A DNA stretch of 15,995 bases, taken from the NCBI GenBank assembly GCA_043782425.1, contig JAYWAM010000145.1, positions 1 through 15,995 of the forward strand, written 5' to 3'. The number at the start of each line of letters is the position of its first letter. Position 1 is the stretch's first letter. This document shows, piece after piece, positions 6,070-13,805 of the stretch. The position numbers were made by a program, and so were the translations under genes. This DNA comes from JAYWAM01 sp043782425. GTDB lineage: Bacteria > Pseudomonadota > Gammaproteobacteria > Burkholderiales > Usitatibacteraceae. A model generated the notes under the pieces. The model did no database searches. It was not told the DNA's origin and saw only the letters and a list, made by a program, of their open reading frames with translations.

Positions 6070-7078
6070 ATGACTCATCACGCCGCTTTGCGTAGCGCGT
6101 TTGTCTTTGCCACATTGCTTCTGTCTGCCACAGCGCAGGCTCAGTTATTCCGCGCCTACCTTGCGCCGAGCGGCGACGACATGAACGCGTGCACCTTGCC
6201 CGCCCCCTGTCGTCTGCTTCCAGCGGCTCTTGCCGCCGTGGCCGATGGCGGCGAAATCTGGATGCTCGATTCAGCTAACTACAACACCGGGCCGGTCAAC
6301 ATCACCAAGTCGGTGACCATCCTCGCGGTTCCTGGTGCGCTGGGCAGCGTGCTTGCGACGGGAGGCAATGCCATCAACATCGCCACGGCGGGCGTCAAGG
6401 TGGCATTACGCAATCTGGTAATCGTTCCCCAACCGGGCATGGGCGGCACAGGCGGCATCAACATGATTGCTGGCGCCAGTCTCACGGTCGAGAACTGCCT
6501 CATCGCCAACCTCCCGGGTACAGGCATCAGCGTGACCACCGCTGCCAGCGTGCGGGTCACAGACACGACGATTCGAGGCAATGGTATTTATGGCCTGTTG
6601 ATCCAGGACGGCGCGCGCCTCCGTCACGCGCGCCACGATAAGCGGGAGCTCCGCCACCGGCATCATGGTGTACGGGGTTCTACCCAGTACCACTACTGCC
6701 GACATTGCCGACTCGACGCTGAATGCGAACAGCGATGGGGTCGTCGCGTTTTCGAGCAATGCAACCGCACTGGTAACAGTCACAGTCCGCAATAGCCGGG
6801 CTGTCCAAAACTTATTCCACGGCGTGTATGCGACATCCGGTTTTGGCGCCGCCGTCACACTTTCAGTCAGCAATAACATGATCTCGAACAACTACGCTAA
6901 TGGCATCGCGGCAACTGGTTTGGGCAGCAAGGTGTGGGCCAGCGGCAATACCATAAGTGGAAACAACTATGGTCTCGTCAACTCAGGCGGCCTTTTCGAG
7001 AGCGCAGGTAACAACGCAGTGCGCAACAACATTTCGGGGGATACATTCGGAACTATCAGCGTGATTGCCACGAGGTGA
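6070..7078 (+). pseudogene. Beta-helix protein F (type 2), frameshifted in a GC-dinucleotide tract
   Basis: The start is ATG 6070 (MTHHAALRSAF) with AAGGGGA six bases upstream; a TTG two codons earlier is in frame but less likely. Signal peptide, Cys pair and GGEIWMLDSANYNTGP are intact, and the frame runs normally to GLLIQDGAR (~6619). D has five GC units before CACCGTCAC; F has four and reads GGCGCGCGCCTCCGTCAC, two bases short. The original frame stops at 6795. The correct continuation is the +1 frame from ~6620: SVTRATISGSSATGIMVYGV, TADIADSTLNANS, SKVWASGNTISGNN, AGNNAVRNN, GTISVIATR, stop at 7078. All downstream sequence is well conserved, so the break is recent, reversible, or a sequencing error. 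Confidence 0.85.
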
Positions 7079-7094
7079 GGCATAGGGGAAGTCC

Positions 7095-7126
7095 GTGTGC
7101 CGGGTCGCACAGGCCCGCGCACTTTT
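7095..7126 (+). terminator. Terminator after gene F
   Basis: GTGTGCCGGG (7095-7104) pairs with CCCGCGCAC (7114-7122) with one bulge and one G-U pair, then TTTT. It has the same GTG...CGGG / CCCG...CAC plan as the hairpins after D and H. Confidence 0.65.
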
Positions 7127-7266
7127 CTCCGCCTGATACCTGTAGCAATTTTGCCTGCTTCAACATCCACAGATAGATCCTTCCGGCCAGGGCCTCTGCG
7201 CACGAAATCTCCGTTTCGCCACCTCCGCTAAGATTGGAGACGGGCCCGCAGACGCTGTTGAATTTC

Positions 7267-7352
7267 CTGCCATGGCGGCAGCCCTTTGGGAAGGTACAAT
7301 TGTTCTTCAGCTTGCCATTCGGCAAGCCTGTAACCTTCCCCAGGAGATCGCC
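7267..7352 (+). promoter_or_regulatory. Leader of gene G: duplicate of the gene B leader
   Basis: Hairpin CTGCC / GGCAG (7267-7281), candidate -10 TACAAT (7295-7300), hairpin GCTTGCC / GGCAAGC (7310-7327) and CCCCAGGAG before the ATG. From TACAATTGTTC onward it is identical to the B leader except for one loop base. The first stem differs from B by A to T within GG(C/T)AG, preserved as a wobble. Bases 7127-7266 show no gene. Confidence 0.6.
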
Positions 7353-8291
7353 ATGTCTTTTCGTACCCTACTTCGCAGCGCATTCGCTTTCATTGTGATG
7401 TTGTTCCTGTCCGCCACGGCGCATGCCCAGTTGTTCCGCGCTTACATTTCATCGGTCGGCAACGACGCCAACGCCTGCACCCTGCCCGCGCCTTGCCGAC
7501 TGCTTCCGGCCGCGCTCAACGCGGTAGCCAGCGGCGGTGAAATCTGGATGCTCGATTCGGCCAACTACAACACCGCCACCGTGACCATCGCCAAGTCGGT
7601 ATCCATCCTCGCCGTTCCCGGCGCGGTCGGTAGCGTGCTCGCCATCGGCGGGCCGGCGGTCAACATCGCTGCCTCCGGTCTCACCATTTCGCTGCGCAAT
7701 CTGGTGATCGTTCCCCTGACTGGCGGGGGCGGCACAGAAGGCGTTTACATGTCGGGGGCCTCCGGGCTCACCATCGAGAACAGCCTCATCGCCAACCTCC
7801 CCAGTAGTGGGGTGTATGTCATCGGAACGGGAAAGGTCGAGATCGCCAACACCATCATCCGTAACAATGGCGGGTACGCCGTGTACATGCTGAATGGCGC
7901 ATCCGCCGATATTTCCGGCACGAAAATGCTGAATAACGTTTCGGGGGGAGTCATAGCCTATTCCACCACTGCGACCACCACGACGGCGACGGTGAGCGAT
8001 TCAGTTGTTTCCGGCGGAGCTGAGGGCGTCCTCGGCTACGCCACCATCGCCGGCGGCGTCGCCCGCGTTTTCGTGACGCGCTGCACCATCCAGAACACCT
8101 CCTATGCGCTCGACAGCGAAACCAACGGCTTGGGGTCAGCCCTGGTCGCCGTGAGTAGCAGCATGATCACGAACAACTATTACGCCTGGTATCAGGGCGG
8201 TGCCGGCTCGGTCGTGCGCACGCTGGGCAACAACCACATCACCGACAACACCACCAGCGTCGGCGTGCTGACCCCGACAGCCCTGCAATAA
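7353..8291 (+). CDS. Secreted beta-helix protein G (type 1)
   Basis: 312 residues from ATG 7353 (MSFRTLLRSAFAF, AGGAG upstream); the frame extends upstream to 7272 but that part is leader. Signal peptide 1-25 (cleavage AHA|Q). Almost identical to B through NACTLPAPCRLLPAALNAV, SGGEIWMLDSANYNTATV and SLRNLVIVPLTGGGGT. It diverges mainly in the middle (SSGVYVIGTGKVE, MLNNVSGGVIAYSTTATTTT, VLGYATIAGG) and ends LGNNHITDNTTSVGVLTPTALQ. This pattern fits a recent B-G duplication with change concentrated on one stretch of helix turns. The stop lies only 36 bases from the convergent end of the truncated regulator, and no family terminator follows. Activity unknown. Confidence 0.85.
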   Translation: MSFRTLLRSAFAFIVMLFLSATAHAQLFRAYISSVGNDANACTLPAPCRLLPAALNAVASGGEIWMLDSANYNTATVTIAKSVSILAVPGAVGSVLAIGGPAVNIAASGLTISLRNLVIVPLTGGGGTEGVYMSGASGLTIENSLIANLPSSGVYVIGTGKVEIANTIIRNNGGYAVYMLNGASADISGTKMLNNVSGGVIAYSTTATTTTATVSDSVVSGGAEGVLGYATIAGGVARVFVTRCTIQNTSYALDSETNGLGSALVAVSSSMITNNYYAWYQGGAGSVVRTLGNNHITDNTTSVGVLTPTALQ

Positions 8292-8327
8292 CTACGGATT
8301 CCGGGTCACGCTTGCGGAGCGCCGCGG

Positions 8328-10077
8328 CTACGCTTCCAGCGCGAGCCGACCGGCTTCTTCTTCGCTCATCTTTTCGCCCTCGGCGAGCAGGCGTTCGATC
8401 TCGGCGGGAGCGAGTTTATCGCGCAGCAGCGCGTGCAGGCTCGCGCGCGCGCGTAGCTCGTTGGGTTCGCGCACTTTCTTTTTTGCCACATGCGCCGCGT
8501 CAGCGACACCGCATAGCCGCGTGGCGCTCGTCAACTTGCCCGCGAGACCCGCCCGAAGAGCGAAATGATCCATGAATATCCAGGTGTAACGACCGTCTGT
8601 GAGCAACGGTATCGCTTCGCGCGCCGCCTCCAGTGCAGCGTCGATCTCGCCGCGTTCGGCGAGTACGCCCGAGAGATTACCGAGGACGCAGCCGAGGGTG
8701 TTCGCGGCACTTGTTGTGGTCGAGAAAGCCCTACGCAACAGTGCAGCCGCTTCGCGAAACCCTGCCGCTGCGGCATCGAGATCACCCTGTAGCCACGTGA
8801 TGTCGGCGATATGGCCGAGCGTGCGCAATGCATCACACTCAGCGCCTGCACTATGAAAGAGCGGGAGCGCTTTTTCGTAGTGCAGCCGGGCGCCCGCAGG
8901 GTCACCGGTTACCTTCTTCAGATGGCCGCTAAACGCAAAGTACCGCGCAAGCGCTTTGGGCACCCCACCTCGTTCCAGCAGCGGCAGCGCCTCCACAAAC
9001 ATGGACGCCGCCTCGTCAAAGCGGGCCATTAACGTCAATATCAGCCCCTTCGCCACCAGAGAAGAACCCAGTCCAACCGGGTCCCCCAGGTCACGGTAGA
9101 GGTCGATGGCGTGTTCCAGAGCCTCCGCCGCTTCGGTTGGTGCAGAAAAAGTTTGCAGCATTCCGAGCAACAGCCGCAATCGCGCCTGGTCGATCGCGGG
9201 GGTATCCGGGCCGATGCGGGCGATGGCGATATCAATATGTCTCCTGCCTTCGCCATGCTGCGACAGCTCAAGCCACAACGACCCCGAAGCGCCTGCAAGC
9301 CCGATACCGAGCGCCGTATCGCCTTCCGCGCCGAACGCCCAGTCGAGCGCCGCACGCACGTTGTCGCACTCATGCGCGTAGGCGGCGCGCCACGCGACAT
9401 CGGAAATGCGCAGCCAATCCCCGGGGGCGCACTCGAAATAGTCACGGAAATACTGCGCATGACGGCGCGCGAGAGAAGCTGTCTCTCCTGCCGCATCGAG
9501 CTTCTCGCGCGCATAGGCGCACGGCGTCTCCAGCAGGCGATAACGCGCGCCCGAGGACATGGTATCGACCACCAGCAGCGAATGCACCACCAGTTGCGAA
9601 ATCAGGTCGGTGGCGGCAAATGGGCCGACGGTGTCGGTTGCAGCGACGATCATGGCGGCATCGAGCGTGAAGCTGCCGTGGAAAATGGCAAGGTGCCTGA
9701 ATACCGTACGTTCTTCCTCGCTGAGCAGATCAAAGCTCCAGTCAAGCGCTGCACGCAGCGTCTGCTGACGTGGCAGCGCCGTGCGCGCCCCGCCGGTGAG
9801 CAGGGCGAAGCGGTCATGGAGGCGGGAGTGAATTTTTTCGACCGTGAGTGAACGCACTCTGGCGGCAGCCAACTCCAGCGCCAGCGCAATGCCGTCAAGG
9901 CGGATGCAAATTTGCGCGACGACCGGAGATCGGGAAGGCGTGAGCGCAAAATCGATCTGATGCAGCTTGGCGCGCGCGACGAAGAGTTGCACCGCCTCCG
10001 ATTGCGCTATGGCATCCATATCCGATGCAGGATCGGGCAGAAGCGCAGGCGCCGGGCCGCGAGACCCGGCGCTTTTT
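8328..10077 (-). pseudogene. N-terminally truncated STAND-type ATPase/TPR transcriptional regulator
   Basis: The frame is open from the stop at 10077 to 8330; the first ATG is at 10019 (563 codons) and has no Shine-Dalgarno. What remains is the second half of the large predicted-ATPase regulators (normally winged-helix DNA-binding domain, NB-ARC-like NTPase, then TPRs; about 900-1000 residues). Visible pieces counted from ATG 10019 are QSEAVQLFVARA (6-17), the GLPLAL-like motif GIALALEL (43-50), TALPRQQTLRAALDWSFDLLS (80-100), and a TPR-rich C-terminus (~250-520: FDEAASMFVEALPLL, GDPAGARLHYEKALPLF, GDLDAAAAGFREAAALL). There is no Walker A, Walker B or DNA-binding domain. The upstream extension (about 20 residues) does not resemble the family. 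It is convergent with G and is probably a relic; a stand-alone TPR protein is less likely. Confidence 0.75.
10049..10077 (+). terminator. Plus-strand terminator at the truncation point of the regulator
   Basis: Perfect 8-bp stem GCGCCGGG / CCCGGCGC (10049-10056 with 10065-10072) followed by TTTTT. It shares CCGGGCCGCG with the hairpin after H. There is no plus-strand gene in front of it; it overlaps the broken 5' end of the regulator and marks a junction. Confidence 0.75.
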
Positions 10078-10163
10078 CATCTGCATTACCCAATCCGCAT
10101 CAACCTCATGACCTGATTATCCGGTCTGTCGTATTGGTACTTCCGCGTTATCCTCACGGCGAT

Positions 10164-10193
10164 TTGACTGCCTTGCACGGAGGCTGCAATACT
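10164..10193 (+). promoter_or_regulatory. Candidate sigma-70 promoter for gene H
   Basis: TTGACT (10164-10169), an 18-base spacer and AATACT (10188-10193), ~50 bases before the ATG. The -35 is good and the -10 modest. A T-rich tract (ATTTTTTCTTTAATTTTT, 10211-10228) and AAGGGGA (10234-10240) follow before the start. Confidence 0.45.
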
Positions 10194-10245
10194 TCCCCTG
10201 TCCCATCGACATTTTTTCTTTAATTTTTCACTCAAGGGGATTTCC

Positions 10246-11238
10246 ATGTCATATCGCACTTTACTGCGCAGCACCTTCGCTTTTCTTGCCACGCTGCTGC
10301 TTTCCGCCTCGGCGCACGCCGGGCTGTTCCGCGCCTACGTTTCATCGACAGGCAACGACGCCAACGCGTGCACCCTGACCGCGCCTTGCCGCCTGCTGCC
10401 TGCCGCGCTCGCCGCGATCAACGACGGCGGTGAAATCTGGATGCTCGATTCGGCCAACTACAACACCGGCCCGCTCAACATCGCCAAGTCGGTGACCATC
10501 CTCGCCGTGCCCGGCGCGCTCGGCAGCATCCTTGCGATCAGTGGTTCGGCGGTAAGCATCACTGCCTCAGGCCTCACCATTTCACTGCGCAACCTGATGA
10601 TCGTTCCCCTTGCAGGCGGGGGCGGCGCCAGCGGCGTCTTGATGACGGGCGCCTCGACGCTCACCATCGAGAACAGCCTGATCGCCAATCTTCCAGGAGA
10701 TGGGGTGAATGTCAGTGGAACAGGGAAGATAGAGATCGCCAACACGATAATCAGGAACAATGGGCTTTATGCAGTGCATTTGGCAAATGGCGCATCCGCT
10801 GATATTAACGGTACGAAAATGTTGAATAACACATATGGGGGGGTTAGGGCCTTTTCCTCAAGCGTTGCAAACACGACGGCGAGCGTAAGCGATTCGGTCG
10901 TTTCCGGCGGAACTGCGGGGCTTGTCGCCTTTACAGTAGTGGATCTGCCTGTTCCTCCCCTGACCGTTTCTGGCGGAGCTGGTCTTGTCATCACAGGTCC
11001 TGTGGCACGCATAGCCGTAACGCGCTGTACGATTCAGAGCACCGGTTTCGCACTCGTCAGCGAAACTACTGGTGTGGGCACGTCTGTAATCACAGTGAGC
11101 AACAGCATGATCGCGAACAATAACTTCGCCTGGAATCAGTCCGGCTCCGGCTCAGTCATCCGCACACTAGGCAACAATCACATAACCGATAACACCAACC
11201 CTGGCCCCGGCGCGCTGAGCCCGACAGCGCTACAATAA
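10246..11238 (+). CDS. Secreted beta-helix protein H (mosaic: type-2-like N-terminus, type-1 body)
   Basis: 330 residues. Start MSYRTLLRSTFAFLATLLLS with AAGGGGA five bases upstream. Signal peptide 1-25 (cleavage AHA|G). The N-terminal block (LFRAYVSSTGNDANACTLTA, INDGGEIWMLDSANYNTGP, KSVTILAVPGALGS) follows the type-2 copies. From about residue 100 (ITASGLTISLRNLMIVPLAG) it is type 1: IEIANTIIRNNG, ADINGTKMLNN, VSDSVVSGG, VTRCTIQ, LGNNHITDN, ending ALSPTALQ. An extra proline-containing segment (VVDLPVPPLTVSGGAGLVIT), absent from B and G, lengthens one turn and may be a loop. H is separated from the rest of the array by the truncated regulator and has its own candidate promoter. Predicted exported beta-helix protein of unknown activity. 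Confidence 0.85.
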   Translation: MSYRTLLRSTFAFLATLLLSASAHAGLFRAYVSSTGNDANACTLTAPCRLLPAALAAINDGGEIWMLDSANYNTGPLNIAKSVTILAVPGALGSILAISGSAVSITASGLTISLRNLMIVPLAGGGGASGVLMTGASTLTIENSLIANLPGDGVNVSGTGKIEIANTIIRNNGLYAVHLANGASADINGTKMLNNTYGGVRAFSSSVANTTASVSDSVVSGGTAGLVAFTVVDLPVPPLTVSGGAGLVITGPVARIAVTRCTIQSTGFALVSETTGVGTSVITVSNSMIANNNFAWNQSGSGSVIRTLGNNHITDNTNPGPGALSPTALQ

Positions 11239-11286
11239 CGGGACGGATTGGCAGTAGACAACTCGCAGCTACGGCGCCACAAATGC

Positions 11287-11313
11287 GGAACGATCACCGT
11301 GGTCGCTGCGTAG
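11287..11313 (+). pseudogene. Vestigial type-2 tail downstream of gene H
   Basis: The codons read GTITVVAA then TAG, matching the end of E (GTITVIATK). The same frame is open upstream to GCA GTA GAC AAC (11251), which may correspond to the AVRNN of type-2 genes. It lies 48 bases after the type-1 stop of H and just before a family hairpin, exactly as at 1100-1129. Confidence 0.6.
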
Positions 11314-11340
11314 TAAGGAGTTTTGAGAGAGATCGCTCCT

Positions 11341-11369
11341 ATGCACCGGGCCGCGTCGGCCCGGTGTAT
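11341..11369 (+). terminator. Hairpin between convergent gene H and wbpZ-like gene
   Basis: 12-bp stem ATGCACCGGGCC / GGCCCGGTGTAT (11341-11352 with 11358-11369, one G-U pair) and a GCGTC loop. No T-tract follows on the plus strand. A small GCCC-TATC-GGGC hairpin comes next. It belongs to the family found after D, F and the 1042 remnant; its efficiency as a terminator is uncertain. Confidence 0.55.
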
Positions 11370-11397
11370 GCCCTATCGGGCCAGAATTTAGTGAAAT

Positions 11398-12519
11398 TCA
11401 GCACTGGTGATTTCTCACCAAGTCTCCATACAAATCGACATAGGACCTCACCATCTGCTCAGCCGAAAAGTGTTTCCAATAGCGCTCCTCGGCATGCTTG
11501 CCCATTTGTGCCGCTTCTTCTGGATGCTCCCACAGATACTGCATCGCTTGGCGCAGCGCCGCTGGGTCACTAGGTGGAACTACCAGCCCCGTCTCAGCGC
11601 CGATGTTGATGAAGGTGGTGCCGGTGCCGATCTCGCAGCAGATCAGCGGCTTACCGTACATCGCGCCTTCGAGCAGCGAGATGCCAAAAGCCTCGGAGCG
11701 CAGATGCGAAGGAAAAACAACGCCATAGCATAGCGTTAGCAGCGCGACTTTATCCTCATCAGCTAGGCGTCCCAGGAAGTGGATATTGCGTAAGCCGAGC
11801 TGCACCGCCTGTGCTTTCAATTCCTGCTCCATTGGGCCGGTTCCCACAATCACAATGGGGTAGGCGGTCCCTTGCACAGCCTCCAGCAAAATATGCAGCC
11901 CCTTGTAGTAACGCATCACCCCAACAAACAAGAAAAACTTCGGGCCGAGTCTCTCGCGCCAGTGCTGTAGCCGATGCGGCGCGGGCCGGGGATAGGTGGC
12001 CTTATCCAGGCCATTCGGAATCACGCTGACCTTGTGCGCAAACTTCTGCAACACTTCGCTGGTCGCCAGATAATTCGGGGAGGTGGCCACAATGCGATCC
12101 ATGCTCGCCAGAAACTTGTGCATCAAGGGGCGATAAAGTTTGAGCAAATGTTTTTGGCGAACAATGTCCAATTGATAGCTCACCAGCGTCGGCTTTTTCA
12201 CCCGCGTTGCAAAATGCACCACATCCATGAATGGCCATGGGAAGTGGTAGTGAATGACGTCCGCCCTGCTGGCCAATGCTGCGAAGCGCGAAAATGCAGA
12301 AATAGAAAAACCAGTCGAGGCAATCTGAAAGTCGAGCTTCGCGCGATGCAACCGGTAGCCATCGAACTCAATGGTTTCCGGCACGTTCTGGGTGGTGAGC
12401 GCAAGGACGTCCGACTCAACGCCCAATGTGCTTGCGCCCTTGGCGATTTGATGGACGACCTGTTCGATGCCTCCCATCGTGTCCGGGAGGCATGACTTGT
12501 AAAAATGCAGCACTCTCAT
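11398..12519 (-). CDS. wbpZ: GT4-family glycosyltransferase, WbpZ-like
   Basis: 373 residues from ATG 12519. GT-B fold enzyme of family GT4. The N-terminal acceptor domain opens MRVLHFYKSCLPDTMGGIEQ (Gly-Gly at 16-17). The donor domain has FFLFVGVMRYYKGLHILLEA (~195-214), VGTGPM (225-230) and the EX7E motif E276-AFGISLL-E284, which contacts the nucleotide sugar. The opening is close to what I recall of Pseudomonas WbpZ and related mannosyl/rhamnosyltransferases, and its position after gmd, rmd and a WbpY-like gene agrees. It would act on the cytoplasmic face, using GDP-D-rhamnose or GDP-mannose, to start or extend an undecaprenyl-linked glycan. The RBS is weak (GAG). It is 131 bases downstream of the wbpY-like gene, with a repeat in the gap. 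The exact sugar and acceptor are inferred. Confidence 0.8.
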   Translation of the reverse strand: MRVLHFYKSCLPDTMGGIEQVVHQIAKGASTLGVESDVLALTTQNVPETIEFDGYRLHRAKLDFQIASTGFSISAFSRFAALASRADVIHYHFPWPFMDVVHFATRVKKPTLVSYQLDIVRQKHLLKLYRPLMHKFLASMDRIVATSPNYLATSEVLQKFAHKVSVIPNGLDKATYPRPAPHRLQHWRERLGPKFFLFVGVMRYYKGLHILLEAVQGTAYPIVIVGTGPMEQELKAQAVQLGLRNIHFLGRLADEDKVALLTLCYGVVFPSHLRSEAFGISLLEGAMYGKPLICCEIGTGTTFINIGAETGLVVPPSDPAALRQAMQYLWEHPEEAAQMGKHAEERYWKHFSAEQMVRSYVDLYGDLVRNHQC

Positions 12520-12555
12520 AAAATCATACTCAGGAAAACATGGGTAGCCGAAAAC

Positions 12556-12587
12556 ACGGTGGATTCGCTTCGCTTAATCCACCCTAC
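12556..12587. repeat. Dispersed inverted repeat between wbpY- and wbpZ-like genes
   Basis: GGTGGATT (12558-12565) and AATCCACC (12576-12583) flank CGCTTCGCTT, followed by CTACG. From memory, this GGTGGATTaagcgAATCCACC type is scattered in intergenic regions of many beta- and gammaproteobacteria. It may stabilise or separate the two operon messages. Confidence 0.6.
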
Positions 12588-12650
12588 GAATTCGACCTGA
12601 AACCAGGAGTGTGCACTATTTGCCGGCCGGAACATTAATCTGCGATGCCT

Positions 12651-13805
12651 TCACTGGCCGGCCAGCTTATAAGCCGTTAGAGTTGCCGCAACCGTTTTGT
12701 CCCAGGAAAAATGTTTCGCGCGCGCCAAGCCGCGATCGCGGGCGGCAGCGCACCACGCATCGTCTTCCAGCGAACGTATCAATGCATCGTGGAAGGCATC
12801 CGCATCGTTGCAAGCTACCAGCATTGCGCCATCGGTCCCTCCCGTCACTTCGGGCAAGGACGCGGCGTTTGAACAAATGACCGGAGCACCTGCGGCCATT
12901 GCCTCCAGCACAGGCAGGCCGAAGCCCTCATAACGGGATGGATAAAGAAATACTCGAGCGCCTGCATACAAAGCCGGCAATAATGTCTCGTCCACAAAAC
13001 CAAGATAGTGCGCCCAACCGTTGCGTCCGCCCGCCCTCAATCGAGCGATTGTCTGCTCACTCATCCAGCCCTCAAACCCTGCCACAACTAAGGGCATGTG
13101 TACCCTTAAGGAATTAGGCATCCGTTCATACGCATCGAGCAGCATGTCAACATTCTTGCGCGGGTCCAGTGTGCCTACAAAGAGCGAATAGGCGCCAAAG
13201 CGCAGACCCCATTTCGATAAAACAGCGGCTGTTTCAACTTGGCCCATAGGCCGATAATCGGACGAGGCAGCCAGCGGCGCCACTACAATCCGGTTTAACG
13301 GCCAGCCGAAATAAGTGGAAACTTCCTGGCGAGTAAACTCGGAATCTGTCAATAGCACATGCGCCCGCTTCATGGACTGCGGTAACTTTTTCTGCATGTA
13401 GCGCACGCGCGATGCGGGGTGGCACTCGGGCCACATGAACACTGACAGGTCGTGGAAGGTTGCAACGCAGGGTCCGCAGTGGGTCGGTAAATAATAGGCA
13501 GGCCCGTGGAACACATAATCGCGAAACTTTCGCAGTGATCGCTTTTGCATGTGGGTCGAAAATTGGTCAAACACCTCGACTATTATCGGCAAACTTCCAG
13601 CAAAACGCCGCGCGCGCGCGCCTGCGCGCGCTGCAAATCCGATAGATGGCTGCTCGGGCAACTTACGGTGAACTCTTCCGCCGCAGAAATAAAGTACCTC
13701 CTCAATGTCAGCAGCGCTCGGTAGTCGACATCCTAATTCGTAGGCATAGCGCCCGATTCCGGTTAGCGGATAGCGGATGGCATCCGTACCAAACATGACT
13801 TTCAT
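12651..13805 (-). CDS. wbpY: GT4-family glycosyltransferase, WbpY-like
   Basis: 384 residues from ATG 13805. This start is chosen over the longer frame (to 13862) because MKVMFGTDAIRYPLTGIGRYAYEL is the usual family N-terminus and the ATG overlaps the rmd stop as ATGA. GT-B, family GT4: TGIGRY (15-20), VATFHDLSVF (~114-123), SLFVGTLDPRKN (207-218) and the EX7E motif E293-GFGLPVL-E301. Resembles A-band polysaccharide D-rhamnosyltransferase WbpY and mannosyltransferases such as WbdB/WbdC. Predicted to transfer D-rhamnose from GDP-D-rhamnose to the growing lipid-linked chain in the cytoplasm. There is no separate Shine-Dalgarno, so translation is probably coupled to rmd. A (CG)6 tract (13609-13620) lies inside the reading frame (residues ~62-67, Ala/Arg-rich). 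The exact linkage is unknown. Confidence 0.8.
   Translation of the reverse strand: MKVMFGTDAIRYPLTGIGRYAYELGCRLPSAADIEEVLYFCGGRVHRKLPEQPSIGFAARAGARARRFAGSLPIIVEVFDQFSTHMQKRSLRKFRDYVFHGPAYYLPTHCGPCVATFHDLSVFMWPECHPASRVRYMQKKLPQSMKRAHVLLTDSEFTRQEVSTYFGWPLNRIVVAPLAASSDYRPMGQVETAAVLSKWGLRFGAYSLFVGTLDPRKNVDMLLDAYERMPNSLRVHMPLVVAGFEGWMSEQTIARLRAGGRNGWAHYLGFVDETLLPALYAGARVFLYPSRYEGFGLPVLEAMAAGAPVICSNAASLPEVTGGTDGAMLVACNDADAFHDALIRSLEDDAWCAAARDRGLARAKHFSWDKTVAATLTAYKLAGQ

Noticed and set aside
1628..8291. Insertion sequence or integron cassettes as the cause of the array
   Set aside because: No transposase, integrase, attC-like sites or terminal inverted repeats with target duplications are visible; tandem duplication and recombination explain it.
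1628..11238. Autotransporter, PEP-CTERM or lipoprotein sorting of the beta-helix proteins
   Set aside because: No C-terminal barrel, PEP motif or lipobox is present; all have ordinary signal peptidase I sites (AHA or AQA).
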